Positions 35,118 to 45,327 of a stretch of DNA of 64,000 nt are shown piece by piece; the stretch's first letter is position 1, and every line of letters starts with the position of its first letter. Made by a program: the position numbers and the translations under genes. The stretch lies in assembly GCA_963383645.1 (NCBI GenBank), contig OY726572.1, positions 66,588,738-66,652,737 on the forward strand, read 5' to 3'. This stretch comes from Muscardinus avellanarius (Eukaryota > Chordata > Mammalia > Rodentia > Gliridae). The notes under the pieces are model-generated. The model worked only from the letters and a program-made list of their open reading frames with translations. It was not told where the DNA came from and did not search any database.

Positions 35118-35128
35118 TTCTCGTTTTT
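34981..35128. repeat. Long polypyrimidine tract: (CTCTC/CCTCT)n then (CT)n
   Basis: About 145 nearly pure C/T bases, including a (CT)n run of about 60 bp. The Arg-Glu or Ser-Leu frames on either strand are microsatellite translations. Confidence 0.96.
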
Positions 35129-35184
35129 TTCTCAATAGAATCCTTTCCTTTCTGGGGCCCTTTCCTCCTTAATTCACCAAACAT

Positions 35185-36166
35185 CTAGGCCATTTGTTTC
35201 AGATGCAGAGGTGGAGTCTGAGGATTCTTTATGATGTTTCTTAATCCAGGTCTGTCAGCACTGTGTTTAGTAGACACTCCTTTGACTCTATGGTATTTGG
35301 TTGAGTAAGTGTATAGGCCCCTTTAAACACTTTTACGCAGAGATAGCTTTAAATGAGCCCATTTCTTGGGTGAATTAGCCCTTAGAACAACAAATATTAT
35401 TACAAATATTGTTACTGAACCATGATTGATAATGTTTGAGAGGTCAGAGAGAACTAAAAATGGGTCATAGGAGACCAAATGTTCAGTATTTTTCAGGCAA
35501 GATGGGCCGAATGAGTAAATTTCAAACTGATGAGGGTGATAGCACCTACCAGGAAGACACCAGAATTCACCAGTGTGTAGTCAGTTCCTGCATACTAAAT
35601 CATCATGAATAACCCATGGGTTCCCAAGGAATTGCTCACACCAAATATCCATATCTGCTTCCACTTGGCTATTTGACTTATGGATCAGGATGCATGCTGG
35701 GCATAGCTTCTCTTGAAATCTTAGTAAGAAGAAGAAATGTGAATTGACTGCTGGTAAAGTAGGTGACAATTTAACTGGCTGAACAACTATTCCTAAAGGA
35801 TGTTGATACAATATTTTTTAACCAGCAACTCAGACAAAAGTATTTATGGCATGCTTATCAGATTAACAAATGATGCCAGACTAATAATTTGGATGACAAA
35901 GTTGGGATTCCAATGTCTTTTTGATAGACTGGAACACTAACAAAGTGAATGGGGATACAGTAAAGTTGTTATCCAGGTTAAGTAAAAAGCAATAATAAAA
36001 GCACAGATGATAGCTGCTAATCCCTTATATTAGATGGGGATGCTTTAGGCTGTAAGTACCAAAAGATGATTCAAGATAAATAAGGCAATTTATCACTTCT
36101 TATAACAAGAAGATAGAGAAAAGCAACTGTGGGGGTGAAAGTTTGCTTCTCTAAGAAACTGTAGGA
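35185..36166. other. Unique or old DNA, no feature identified
   Basis: AT-rich sequence; 35400-36000 may hold an old unrecognised repeat. No gene seen. Confidence 0.4.
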
Positions 36167-36393
36167 TAGTGGTTCTCATCTGGAGTGGTTTTGCTCCAAG
36201 GGAATATTTGGTAATGTCTAGAGACAAGTTTTAGTAGCCACAACTGATGAGGAAGAAGTACAATGCTGACATTTAGTCAGTAGAGAGAGGCCAGGGATCC
36301 ATCTAAACATCCTTGAATGTACAAAACAGCCAGCCATGCCAACAAAAAATTTTCTGACCTGAAGTGTCAATAGTTCAAGATTGAGAAACCTTG
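36167..36393 (+). mobile_element. MER5A: MER5A-type hAT DNA transposon
   Basis: 'tagtggttctcatctggagt', 'gggaatatttggtaatgtct', 'gagaggccagggatccatct', 'aaacatccttgaatgtacaa' and 'agtgtcaatagttcaagatt' are in MER5A order. The terminal 'gtggttctca' and 'attgagaaacc' are the inverted-repeat ends. It is a non-autonomous element of the Charlie group. Confidence 0.85.
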
Positions 36394-37031
36394 CTTTTTA
36401 GTAACCTAGATTCAACCTTGACGGGATAAAGAATTGCCTTCCTCAAAGTCACATGAGGAAGAAATAGATATCTGAGAAAAATTAGAGTTTCTTAGGAAAA
36501 AGTAGAAAGATGAATACTAGAGAGTCCACCATAAAGATAGTACATTTATATTAAAATATAGATTGCTTTGGTTGACTCTCAGCCAGGGCCAGTGTTAGCC
36601 CCTAAATCTTTGTATGAATTAGAAAAGACACCCCCTTTCTCAGACACTTGACTGCCATCTACTGGAAAGGTATTGAAAGAAATATTTAAATCTACAATAC
36701 GTTGTAGGTAGAGCCCCCTACAGTTGTGCAGCGCATAAGCTCATGATCATTTACAGTGTCCCTTCTGTGAGTCTGGTATGATCCAGCTGAGTGAAGTGGC
36801 CATCAAGGAAGTAGCTTAGGATTTGAAAAACAGAAACTGTATTTCATGTCCCACGTAATACGTTTTGTATTTCAAAATCCCACTGTGGTCTAGATTGGTC
36901 AGATCATAATTGGAGTTCTTAATTTTATAATTGGAGATTAAAAATTAAAGTGATCAAAGGGAATCGAACTAGATGAGGAAAAACGAAGAAGTCAATATAT
37001 GATGCGGTTAAAAAATAAATAAATAAAATGG
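36394..37031. other. Unique sequence, no feature identified
   Basis: No repeat or exon recognised. Confidence 0.4.
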
Positions 37032-37228
37032 GCCAGGCACAGTGGTGCACACCCCTAACCTTAGCCACTCGAGAGGCTGAGGCAGGAGGATCAAAAATTT
37101 GAGGCCATCCTGGGCAACCTAGAGAGACTCTCTCTCTCTAAATAAAAAGGGCTGGAGAGGTAGCTCAGTGGTAGAGCACTTACCTAGTATGTGTGAGCCC
37201 TGGGGTCAGTCCCTAGCACCACCAAAAA
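37032..37228 (+). mobile_element. B1-ID fused SINE with a good tRNA-type A box
   Basis: The left half is 'ggccaggcacagtggtgcac…gaggctgaggcaggaggatc'. The right half, from 37149, is close to an ID element, with 'gtagctcagtggtagagcac' preserving the Pol III A box of its tRNA(Ala)-like ancestor. The B box (ggtcagtcc) is degraded. A purine-rich tail follows. Confidence 0.87.
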
Positions 37229-37321
37229 GAATGAGGAGAGGAGGAGGAGGTGGGAGAGGAGGAGGAGATGGTGGAGGAAGAAGAGGAGGAGGAATGGGAG
37301 GAGGAGAAAAAGGAGGGGGGC
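37229..37321. repeat. Purine-rich (GGA/GAA)n tract
   Basis: Tail of the preceding SINE expanded into about 90 bp of nearly pure A/G. Confidence 0.9.
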
Positions 37322-38316
37322 TGGATATGTAAAGCCTGAATAAGAAACATTAGATGTAAACTGGAAAGTTCATTCCAAATATCTGATGGATGTGAAACAA
37401 AGGGATCAAACCAAATATGTGTTTATCCAAAGGGCAAAACTGGGTCCAATAAGTGGAACTATATACTTAAGACATCTGGTGGCTCAAAGTGGCCCTGGTG
37501 GTCATTAATCAACCCCCATCCATCAAGCATTTTTTTTTTTTTTTGGTATTACGGTAGTACTTTCCAGAGTCCTCCTTCCAGTCCTCCTTCAGTGACAGGG
37601 CAGCTCATCCCTCTTCATATGACACCAAAGTGCCTCTCATTCCACAGATGCTGCTGTCTCTACCATTCCCTCTCTCCCTGAGGTCTTTCTTATGACAACT
37701 AACCTTCAGAGTCAGGTTTTCTCTCCATAAGGAAGAAGATTTCACAGCCAAGGGCTCCAAGTAGATGATGAATAGCCATCTGTCAGGAATTCCATCAGCC
37801 ATCTATATAAAATGAAAGAGTTAAACCTGGGTGACCTCTGTGTTCTTTGCTATTATCTGAGCAGAGTGTGGTCTATCAGCTGGTAAATTGGGAGTGGAGT
37901 ACTGCTGCTAGGTTTTTCCTGACAATTCTTCACCCCCTTTGCACACCTTGGTATAATTTGCTGTTTGAATTTATCTTGATTAATTTAACCGGTCTGTAAT
38001 TTATAAGTCTTCAGACTGCTTTTGGTTTTTCATTATAAACCATTCTACAATAAGGATCCTTATATATCCCTTTGAGACACTTATGTAAATATTTTATAGG
38101 TTTCCCAGGATGAAATTGCCACCTGAAAGAAATCGGCATTGCAAACTTAATCCTCTTTAATGATTTAATCATCTTATACTTGTACCTACACCAATACTAG
38201 ACAATCCTTTCTGTCAAAGTAATATATGTATATTTGAATGGAAACGTCTTTATTAGGAATGCAGTTGAGCATCTTAGGCTTACTGCTTTTTATGAACCAG
38301 TTTTTATAATAATTTT
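37322..38316. other. Unique or old DNA with a short poly-T SINE remnant
   Basis: A poly-T at 37531-37545 followed by 'ggtattacggtagtac' may be the tail of a truncated minus-strand SINE. 37930-38290 is AT-rich, possibly a decayed LINE. No gene seen. Confidence 0.4.
38306..38316. repeat. Target-site duplication of element B, left copy
   Basis: The 11-bp sequence ataataatttt is repeated at 41113-41123, directly after the element's A-rich tail. Confidence 0.78.
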
Positions 38317-39112
38317 GGACTTCCGGGAAGATGGCAACCGAGAAAAGCGGGGCTTAAGAGCCCCGCTAACAACCATTCTCCATTACCACAAAATCAGTGC
38401 CTTTCATAGTTAGAAAACACCATCACCAGAGAAACAAAAAAATCACCAGGCTCCAGAGAGAAAGCGGACTGAGAACAGAGCTCAGAGCCACAGAAGAAAT
38501 ACACCATCCTCACACCCGAGGACGCGGCAGCAGCGCCATACTGCCGGCGGCAGCGGCGAATTCACCGGACGGCCACAGCAAGCCGAGGTGAGCCGCTGCG
38601 GAACAGCCAGGCGGGATCTGTCGGCACAGGGACTATCTAAAGCTCCCAGTGGCTGAGCTCAGTACACGCTGCAGGGACTCAGAGTGGAACTCAAAACCAG
38701 AGAAGAAAAAATACGCCAGCCTCACGGCCGAGGATGTGACAGCGGCGCCATATTGTCACCAGCGGCAGCAGCAATGAATTCACTGAATCCAGTACAGCTA
38801 CATCTGCGTACTCAAGAACAGTGAGTCAAATTGCGGGCCACAGAGGAGAAATCCCAGTACTATACTCCCTGGGACTAGACCAGTGGGGGAGTGGTGGTGG
38901 CAGAGATATCAAACCATAGGAGAACGTGCAACCTGGCACGCCCCAGTGTCTAAAGCAGCCTCTATCGACTCCCTGGGTCGGAGACTCTGTGATACAACCC
39001 AGTAAAGGAGTAGTGGGGACTGAAATACCACAGACTCGAGATCCAGAGAACCTTAAGCGAAGTCATAGTGACCCAAGGGAAGAACCCAGAGAAGGCACAA
39101 ACTTCCAAAATC
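38317..39112 (+). promoter_or_regulatory. 5'UTR/promoter region of element B
   Basis: It starts 'ggacttccgggaagatggca'. The 'aagatggc' at 38328-38335 matches the YY1 motif seen near the start of many L1s. Two diverged units about 210 bp apart (from about 38469 and 38681) each have a 'cagagctcagag'-like start, a 'ccgaggac/tgcggcagc'-like block, 'gcgccata' (a reverse YY1 core) and a 'gaattcac' end. That suggests an ancestral tandem monomer promoter. Confidence 0.62.
38346..38367 (+). other. Perfect 9-bp hairpin near the 5' end of element B
   Basis: Stem agcggggct/agccccgct with loop taag, about 30 nt from the 5' end. The same stem in A (25387-25408) shows that it is a family feature. Confidence 0.87.
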
Positions 39113-39772
39113 ATGGGAAAGAGGAATAACACTGGAACAATGAATGCCCACAACCCCACAACATCAGAACCCGATAAAACAGAAATTCAGAGATTTCTAG
39201 AAGATCAAATCAGGAAAATAACTGTAGAAATAATAGAGGTGCTTCGGAAAGAATTCAGAGAGAGCCAAAAAGAGATAAAGGATGCAATTAATGAAGTAAA
39301 GGCCTCAATTCAAAGCATGAACAACCGATTAGACCACATGGAGAACAGAATCTTGCTCTTAGAAGATGATCATTCCAAAAATGAACGCATAGTTTCTAAT
39401 CTAGAAAAAAATATCCGACAGCAGAAATCTAACATTGAAGAAATATGGGCCCATTTTAAGAGAGCTAACCTAAGAATCATTGGAATAGAGGAGGGAAAAG
39501 AAAGTGAAACCAAAGGGATCAACAATCTCTTCAAGAAAGTAATAGCAGAAAATTTTCCAAACATAGAGCAAGAGGTTGATACACAGGTCCAGGAAACTTA
39601 TAGAACTCCCTTTAGACAGGATCGGAGAAGAGGATCCCTACGCCACATAATTGTCAAAATGACCAATGTGGAAGCCAAGCAGAGAATCTTAAAGGCAACA
39701 AAAACAAAGGGCCAAGTGACATTCAGAGGCAAACCAATTAGAATCACTCCAGACTTCCAAACCAAGTCATGA
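39113..39772 (+). pseudogene. Truncated L1 ORF1p-like frame of element B
   Basis: The ATG is at 39113 (MGKRNN…). An in-frame opening upstream begins only with GTG at 39068. The 219 residues include the full coiled coil (FLEDQIRKITVEIIEVLRKE…) and the RRM-like domain (LRIIGIEEG…, LRHIIVKM). It ends early as …RITPDFQTKS at 39772 because one base is missing relative to A. The C-terminal domain lies out of frame downstream and also holds a TAA at 39850-39852 where A has a Lys codon. ORF1 of active L1 needs its C-terminal domain for RNA binding, so this copy is probably not functional. Confidence 0.83.
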
Positions 39773-40029
39773 GAGCCAGAAGGGCTTGGAGTAACATATT
39801 CCAAACTCTGAAAGAAAACAACTTCCAGCCAAAAATTTCCTACCCAGCATAACTTTCTATCAAATTAGATGGGAAAATAAGAAGCTTCCATGACAAACAG
39901 AAACTGAAGGAATTTATGTCTTCAAAACCAGCACTAGAGAAAATACTCAAAGAGATTAACTACAAAGAAGAAATAGGTAACACACACCAGAACCAGAGAA
40001 ACAAGATTTTCCATCCAACAGACAACTAA
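39773..40029 (+). pseudogene. Out-of-frame C-terminal remnant of ORF1 in element B
   Basis: Similar to the last ~85 codons of ORF1 in A (ARRAWSNIFQTLKENN… through the 'gacaactaa' end), but separated by the frameshift and interrupted by TAA at 39850-39852. Confidence 0.8.
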
Positions 40030-40114
40030 GATTGGTTATCTGTGGAGATTCATTATTTATGTTAGTCTTTTACCTACCTCTAAATTGTATTGTTTGCTTT
40101 TATTGTTGTTAATT

Positions 40115-40702
40115 TTTAGGATGTCTAGTTGGAATATTAATATACCTTCAGATATAGCATTTGGAAATATTTTCTCCCATTCTATTAGTAACTTTTAACT
40201 CTGTTTACATTGTCTTTGGATATACAATATTTTTTTTATTTTTTAGGGAGTTTGTATACTCTTCTGTTGCCTGTGCCATTGAAATCATATCCAAGAAATC
40301 ACTGCCAATTTCAATGTTGTGAGGTTTTATGACCCAGATTTTCTTCTAAAAGTTTATAGTATTAAGATTTATATTTAGGTCTTTTATCTATTTTGAGTTA
40401 ATATTTGTATATGGGATTAGGTAAGGGTCCAATTTTATTCTTTTCCATGTAATTATTATTTTTCAACAATATTTAGTTAAAAGATCATTATTTCCTCCAC
40501 CAAATGTTTGTGGAAACCTTGTCAAAAATAACTTGACAATATAGGGAAGAATTTAGCTCTAGGCTTTTATTTAACTCCAATGGTTTATATATCTGCCTTT
40601 AGAACAGTACTACACTGTTTCAATTATTGTAGCTTTATATGGTTTGAAATCAGAAAATATATATCTTCTAGCTTTGTTCTTTTTCAAGATCATTTTGGGT
40701 AC
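40115..40702 (-). mobile_element. Antisense old-L1 ORF2 segment inside element B
   Basis: The plus strand reads as the complement of L1 late ORF2: 'atttggaaatattttctccc', 'ccaagaaatcactgccaatt', 'gggattaggtaagggtccaa', 'tattgtagctttatatggtt'. The order is collinear, so one contiguous piece was captured. The flanking 40030-40114 and 40703-40910 segments are not identified. Confidence 0.8.
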
Positions 40703-41112
40703 CTAGACTCCATATTCCATATTAGGATAGATTTTTTTTCTGAAAAATAAATATATAAATATATGATAGTTTCACCTAAAAAAAAATAGAAAAAAAATAT
40801 TCTCTGGTAAGAAAGAAAGCAAAAAGAAATATTGAAATGTTATCTTTAAGTCATCAAAAGCTTGGTATCAGACAAATGAAACTGTTATGTGAAATTATCA
40901 TTTTTAATTTTGGATAAATTGCTATAATACTAGATGTCAACCACTAAGCCAAGCATGGGAAGGAGAGATGGGGAGAGAATGGGGTGGGGATCGGGTGGGG
41001 GCTGACTGGGCGATATGTGCATGTATGTCTACAAAAGTTTGTATCCCACTATGATGTGTGAATACAGTGCACCAATAAAAAAATTAAATTAAATTAAATT
41101 AAATTAAAAAAA

Positions 41113-41123
41113 ATAATAATTTT
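41113..41123. repeat. Target-site duplication of element B, right copy
   Basis: ataataatttt, matching 38306-38316. The A-run before it makes the exact boundary uncertain by a base or two. Confidence 0.78.
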
Positions 41124-41283
41124 CTACACTTTTCTGAATTGCCTGTATTTTGTAAATATTTTTATATTTTGTGAATGGCATATATCACAAATACTATTTT
41201 TGATTTTTCACTTTTTTGGTCTACTTAGGTATTTTGCTGGAAGTTATCAATAAACTCAGATATAATTACACATAACAACGGGG
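41124..41283. other. Spacer between tail-to-tail elements B and C
   Basis: About 160 bp of AT-rich unique DNA. The poly(A) side of B lies to its left and that of C to its right. Confidence 0.7.
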
Positions 41284-42143
41284 TTTTTTTACTTTTTTTT
41301 ATTGGTGCACTGTATTAATACATCATAATGGGATAAAAAAAAAAAACCTTTTGTAGACATACATGCACACATCGCCCAGTTAGCCCCTACCTGATCCCCA
41401 CCCCGTTCCCTCCCCATCCCTCCTTCCCATGCTTGGCTTAGTGGTTGACATCTAGTATTATAGCAATTTATCCAAAATTAACAATGATAATCTCACAGAA
41501 CAGTTTCATTTGTCTGATACCAAGCTTTTGATGACTTAAAGATAATATTTCAATATTTTTTTGCTTTATTACCAGAGAATATTTTTTCTTTTTTTTAGGT
41601 GAAACTATCATACATTTATTTATTTATTTTTCAGAAAAAATCTATCCTAATGTGGAATATGGACTCTAGATACCCAAAACGTTCTCAAAAAAGAACAAAG
41701 CTAGAAGATGTATATTTTCTGATTTCAAACCATATAAAGCTACAATAATTGAAACAGTGTAGTACTGTTCTAAAGGCAGATATATAAACCATTGGAGTTA
41801 AATAAAAGCCTAGAGCTAAATTCTTCCCTATATTGTCAAGTTATTTTTGACAAGGTTTCCACAAACATTTGGTGGAGGAAATAATGATCTTTTAACTAAA
41901 TATTGTTGAAAAATAATAATTACATGGAAAAGAATAAAATTGGACCCTTACCTAACACCATATACAAATATTAACTCAAAATAGATAAAAGACCTAAATA
42001 TAAATCTTAATACTATAAACTTTTAGAAGAAAATCTGGGTCATAAAACCTCACAACATTGAAATTGGCAGTGATTTCTTGGATATGATTTCAATGGCACA
42101 GGCAACAGAAGGGTAAACAAACTCCCTAAAAAATAAAAAAAAA

Positions 42144-42207
42144 ATTGTATATCCAAAGACAATGTAAACAGAGTTATTGTATATCCAAAGACAATGTAAA
42201 CAGAGTT
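42144..42207. repeat. 32-bp perfect tandem duplication in element C
   Basis: The unit beginning attgtatatccaaagacaat occurs at 42144-42175 and 42176-42207. It is present once in A and B, so it arose in or near this copy. Confidence 0.92.
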
Positions 42208-42631
42208 AAAAGTTACTAATAGAATGGGAGAAAATATTTCCAAATGCTATATCTGAAGGTATATTAATATTCCAACTAGACATCCTAAAAATTAACAACA
42301 ATAAAAGCAAACAATACCATTTAGAGATAGGTAAAAGACTAAAGTAAGTAATCAATCTCCACAGATAACCAATCTTAGTTGTCTGTTGGATGGAAACTCT
42401 TGTTTCTCTGGTTCTGGTGTGTGTTACCTATTTCTTCTTTGTAGTTAATCTCTTTGAGTATTTTCTCTAGCGCTGGTTTTGAAGACATAAATTCCTTCAG
42501 TTTCTGTTTGTCATGGAAGCTTCTTATTTTCCCATCTAATTTGATAGAAAGTTATGCTGGGTAGGAAATTTTTGGCTGGAAGTTGTTTTCTTTCAGAGTT
42601 TGGAATATGTTACTCCAAGCCCTTCTGGCTC

Positions 42632-43291
42632 TCATGACTTGGTTTGGAAGTCTGGAGTGATTCTAATTAGTTTGCCTCTGAATGTCACTTGGCCCTTTGT
42701 TTTTGTTGCCTTTAAGATTCTCTGCTTGGCTTCCACATTGGTCATTTTGACAATGATGTGGCGTGGGGATCCTCTTCTCCGATCCTGTCTAAAGGGAGTT
42801 CTATAAGTTTCCTGGACCTGTGTATCAACCTCTTGCTCTATGTTTGGAAATTTTTCTGCTATTACTTCCTTGAAGAGATTGTTGATCCCTTTGGATTCAC
42901 TTTCTTTTCCCTCCTCTATTCCAATTATTCTTAGGTTAGCTCTCTTAAAATGGGCCCATATTTCTTCAATGCCAGATTCCTGCTGTCGGATATTTTTTTC
43001 TAGATTAGAAACTATGCGTTCATTTTTGGAATGATCATCTTCTAAGAGCAAGATTCTGTTCTCCATGTGGTCTAATCGGTTGTTCGTGCTTTGAATTGAG
43101 GCCTTTACTTCATTAATTGCATCCTTTATCTCTTTTTGGCTCTCTCTGAATTCTTTCCGAAGCACCTCTATTATTTCTACAGTTATTTTCCTGATTTGAT
43201 CTTCTAGAAATCTCTGAATTTCTGTTTTATCGGGTTCTGATGTTGTGGGGTTGTGGGCATTCATTGTTCCAGTGTTATTCCTCTTTCCCAT
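42632..43291 (-). pseudogene. Truncated L1 ORF1p-like frame of element C
   Basis: ATG at 43291. The frame matches B closely in length (219 residues) and ends with the same …RITPDFQTKS caused by the same one-base loss. The second lesion is shared too: TAA on the minus strand at 42554-42552. Coiled coil and RRM-like parts are intact; the C-terminal domain is lost. Confidence 0.83.
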
Positions 43292-43861
43292 GATTTTGGA
43301 AGTTTGTGCCTTCTCTGGGTTCTTCCCTTGGGTCACTACAACTTCACTTAAGGTGCTCTGGATCTCGAGTCTGTGGTATCTCAGTCCCCACTACTCCTTT
43401 ACTAGGTTGTATCGCAGAGTCTCAGATTGTTGTTGAGTGTGCAGATGGAGCTGTAGTGGATTCGGTGAATTCGCTGCTGTTGCCGCCGGTGGCAATATGA
43501 TGCCACTGCCATGCCCTCGGCTGTGAGACTGGCATATTTCTTCTCTGGTTCTGAGCTCTGCTCTGAGTCCCTGCAGGGTGTGCTCAGCCCAGCCACTGGG
43601 AGCTTTAGATGCTTCCTGCGCCAAAAAATCTGCCAAATCCAGCCCAGCTGTTCCACAGCAGCTCACCTCGGCTCGCTGTCCGCCCCTCCTCTCTGGAGCC
43701 TGGTGGGCTGTTGAGTGCGTTGGTCTGGTGCCGTCCGGTGAGCTCGCTGCTGCTGTCGGCAGTAAGGTGCTGCTGCCGCGTCCTCGGGCGTGAGTCTGGC
43801 GTATCTCCTCTGTGACTCTGAGCTCTGTTCTGAGTTTCCCTCCTCTCTGAGGCCTGGTGCT
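43292..43861 (-). promoter_or_regulatory. Rearranged 5'UTR of element C
   Basis: CpG-rich, monomer-like sequence. The 'caggctccagagagg' phrase that occurs once near the 5' end of A and B appears twice in C, at its 5' edge (diverged) and again about 170 nt inward. Together with the internal deletion near 43427 this suggests monomer-based rearrangement. Activity is doubtful without the YY1/hairpin start. Confidence 0.55.
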
Positions 43862-44110
43862 GCAAGGAAAGACAACGTTTTATTTATAACTTTAAGATTT
43901 CAAGGTATCTTTGGAAAGTAGTTTTAAATAGAAATATTATGCAAAATATTCAATACTTTTATGGTTGGGTGAGTTATATTTTATTACCTAATTAATTGAA
44001 AAAATTATGTGATATAATGTAATGATAGACTCTGTTTTTCAAATATTTATTCAAATATTTTTACCCCATTTTATTTTAAAAAATCTTCCCTCATTAGTAT
44101 GATTGCCACT

Positions 44111-44293
44111 GTTTTTTTTTTTTTTTTTTTTTTGGTGGTACTGGGGTTCCTGGAAGCCCTTCTACCTCGGGGCTACATTCCCAGACCTATATTTTATATT
44201 TTTATTTGGAAACAGGGTCTCTTAAGCCTGTGTGATCCTCCTGTCTCAACCTCCCAAGTGCGGGGATTACAAGTGTGCGTCACCACGCCCAGC
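44111..44293 (-). mobile_element. Young B1-dID SINE (short-centre subfamily)
   Basis: Exact 11-bp duplication tgattgccact at 44100-44110 and 44294-44304. Contains the diagnostic 'gttcctggaagcccttctac' block and a shortened centre. Confidence 0.93.
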
Positions 44294-44349
44294 TGATTGC
44301 CACTTTTTAACATTCTTAGTTCCCAATGTCTGTACATGCATCTATTTTA

Positions 44350-44564
44350 TTTATTTATTTACTGGTGGTACTGAGAGTGGAACCCAGAGGCTTTCTACCT
44401 CCAGGCTATACTCCCAGACCTAAGTTATACTTTATTTGGAAACAGGCTCTCACTAAGTTGCTGAGAGCCTCATTCAGTAGCTGAGGCTGGCTTCGAACCT
44501 GTGCGATCCTCCTGTCTCAGCCTCCCAAGTGCGGGGATTACAAGCGTGCGCCACCACGCCCGGC
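44350..44564 (-). mobile_element. B1-dID-type SINE
   Basis: Long-centre form ('gttgctgagagcctcattca'). Duplication 'catgcatctatttt' (44335-44348) and 'catgcatttatttt' (44565-44578). Confidence 0.93.
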
Positions 44565-45327
44565 CATGCATTTATTTTTATACTCTATTCTTTTCTATTA
44601 AACTTTTCTTCTTCTGTACCTCTATCATACAGTTTTCCTTGCGGTGGCTTCATAGTTCTTTTTGAATGCACATAAATTCCCTCTTCACATTCTTTTTGCA
44701 AAATGAGAATTGATTTGCCATGTTAGAATGTTAACAGTCCCTTTGTATTCTCAATTGGAATTAAATAAACAGAACAGTTTGGGAAAAATTGACATTTTTT
44801 ACCCAACTAAATATACTCATCCAAGAACTTTTTGTGTCTATTTAGTAATTTGAACGTTCAATTGTGCTTTTTATATACTTTAAGAGAATATATAATTATA
44901 TGTCATACATTTCTTGTTATTTCTTACTAATTATTTTAGAATCTTGCAAAATTTTAAGTTTGCTCTTTTAATTTTTTAACTTTTTCTTTTCTAACCGGTC
45001 ATCATCAGTATGTAGGAAGCCTATTGGTTTGGGGCTTTTTACATTCATTAGGGTGGCTGCCTCACAGAGTTCCCTTATTGGGTTGATATCTAAGGGCTTT
45101 TTGGTCATTCACACCACCCATCATAATGACAATGTTTTTCTTTCTATTTGCTGTTTCCTTGCTTGGTTCTCTGGATTCTTGGCTGGAAACAACAGTGGTG
45201 GGTGAGCATCTTTGTCTTACTCCTGATCTTAGTGGTGTTTCCAGTGCTTCTTCATTTACCAATTTAAATTGGTTCATTTATTTTATCAAGTTCATACATT
45301 CTCCTTATTTTCCTTGCTTACTATGAG

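Larger units (their letters stand above)
38317..41112 (+). mobile_element. Element B: full-length ORF1-only LINE with antisense L1 insert
   Basis: Order: 5'UTR (38317-39112), ORF1 region (39113-40029), antisense old-L1 ORF2 segment (40115-40702), L1-type 3'UTR (about 40910-41080) with AATAAA, and an A-rich tail grown into (AAATT)n. The 2.8-kb unit is flanked by 11-bp duplications. It has the same architecture as A, but ORF1 carries a frameshift and a nonsense codon. It is followed 170 bp later, in the opposite orientation, by element C. Confidence 0.87.
41284..43861 (-). mobile_element. Element C: 5'-truncated ORF1-only LINE with antisense L1 insert
   Basis: Minus strand: 5'UTR (about 43861-43292, missing the first ~125 nt including the hairpin and YY1 site), ORF1 (43291-), antisense old-L1 segment (about 42290-41690), 3'UTR and poly(A) at 41284-41310. 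About 165 nt of the 5'UTR present in A and B are also absent at about 43426-43428. A T-run is expanded at 41337-41348. No convincing target duplication is seen; at most 'acaacg' lies near both ends. It shares the ORF1 lesions of B, and with B lacks the 3 bp that A has in the 'gcatgatggg' motif near the 3' end. Confidence 0.84.

Noticed and set aside
34930..35184. Ser-Leu and Arg-Glu repeat proteins
   Set aside because: Translations of the (CT)n/(GA)n tract on either strand.
37149..37215. A functional tRNA(Ala) gene
   Set aside because: The A box is good but the B box and acceptor stem are degraded and it is fused to a B1-like left half; it is a SINE.
38317..43861. B and C as one recent inverted duplication
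   Set aside because: Their 3'UTRs differ at several positions, the A-tails differ, C is 5' truncated, and homology does not extend into the flanks; separate insertions of a shared subfamily fit better.
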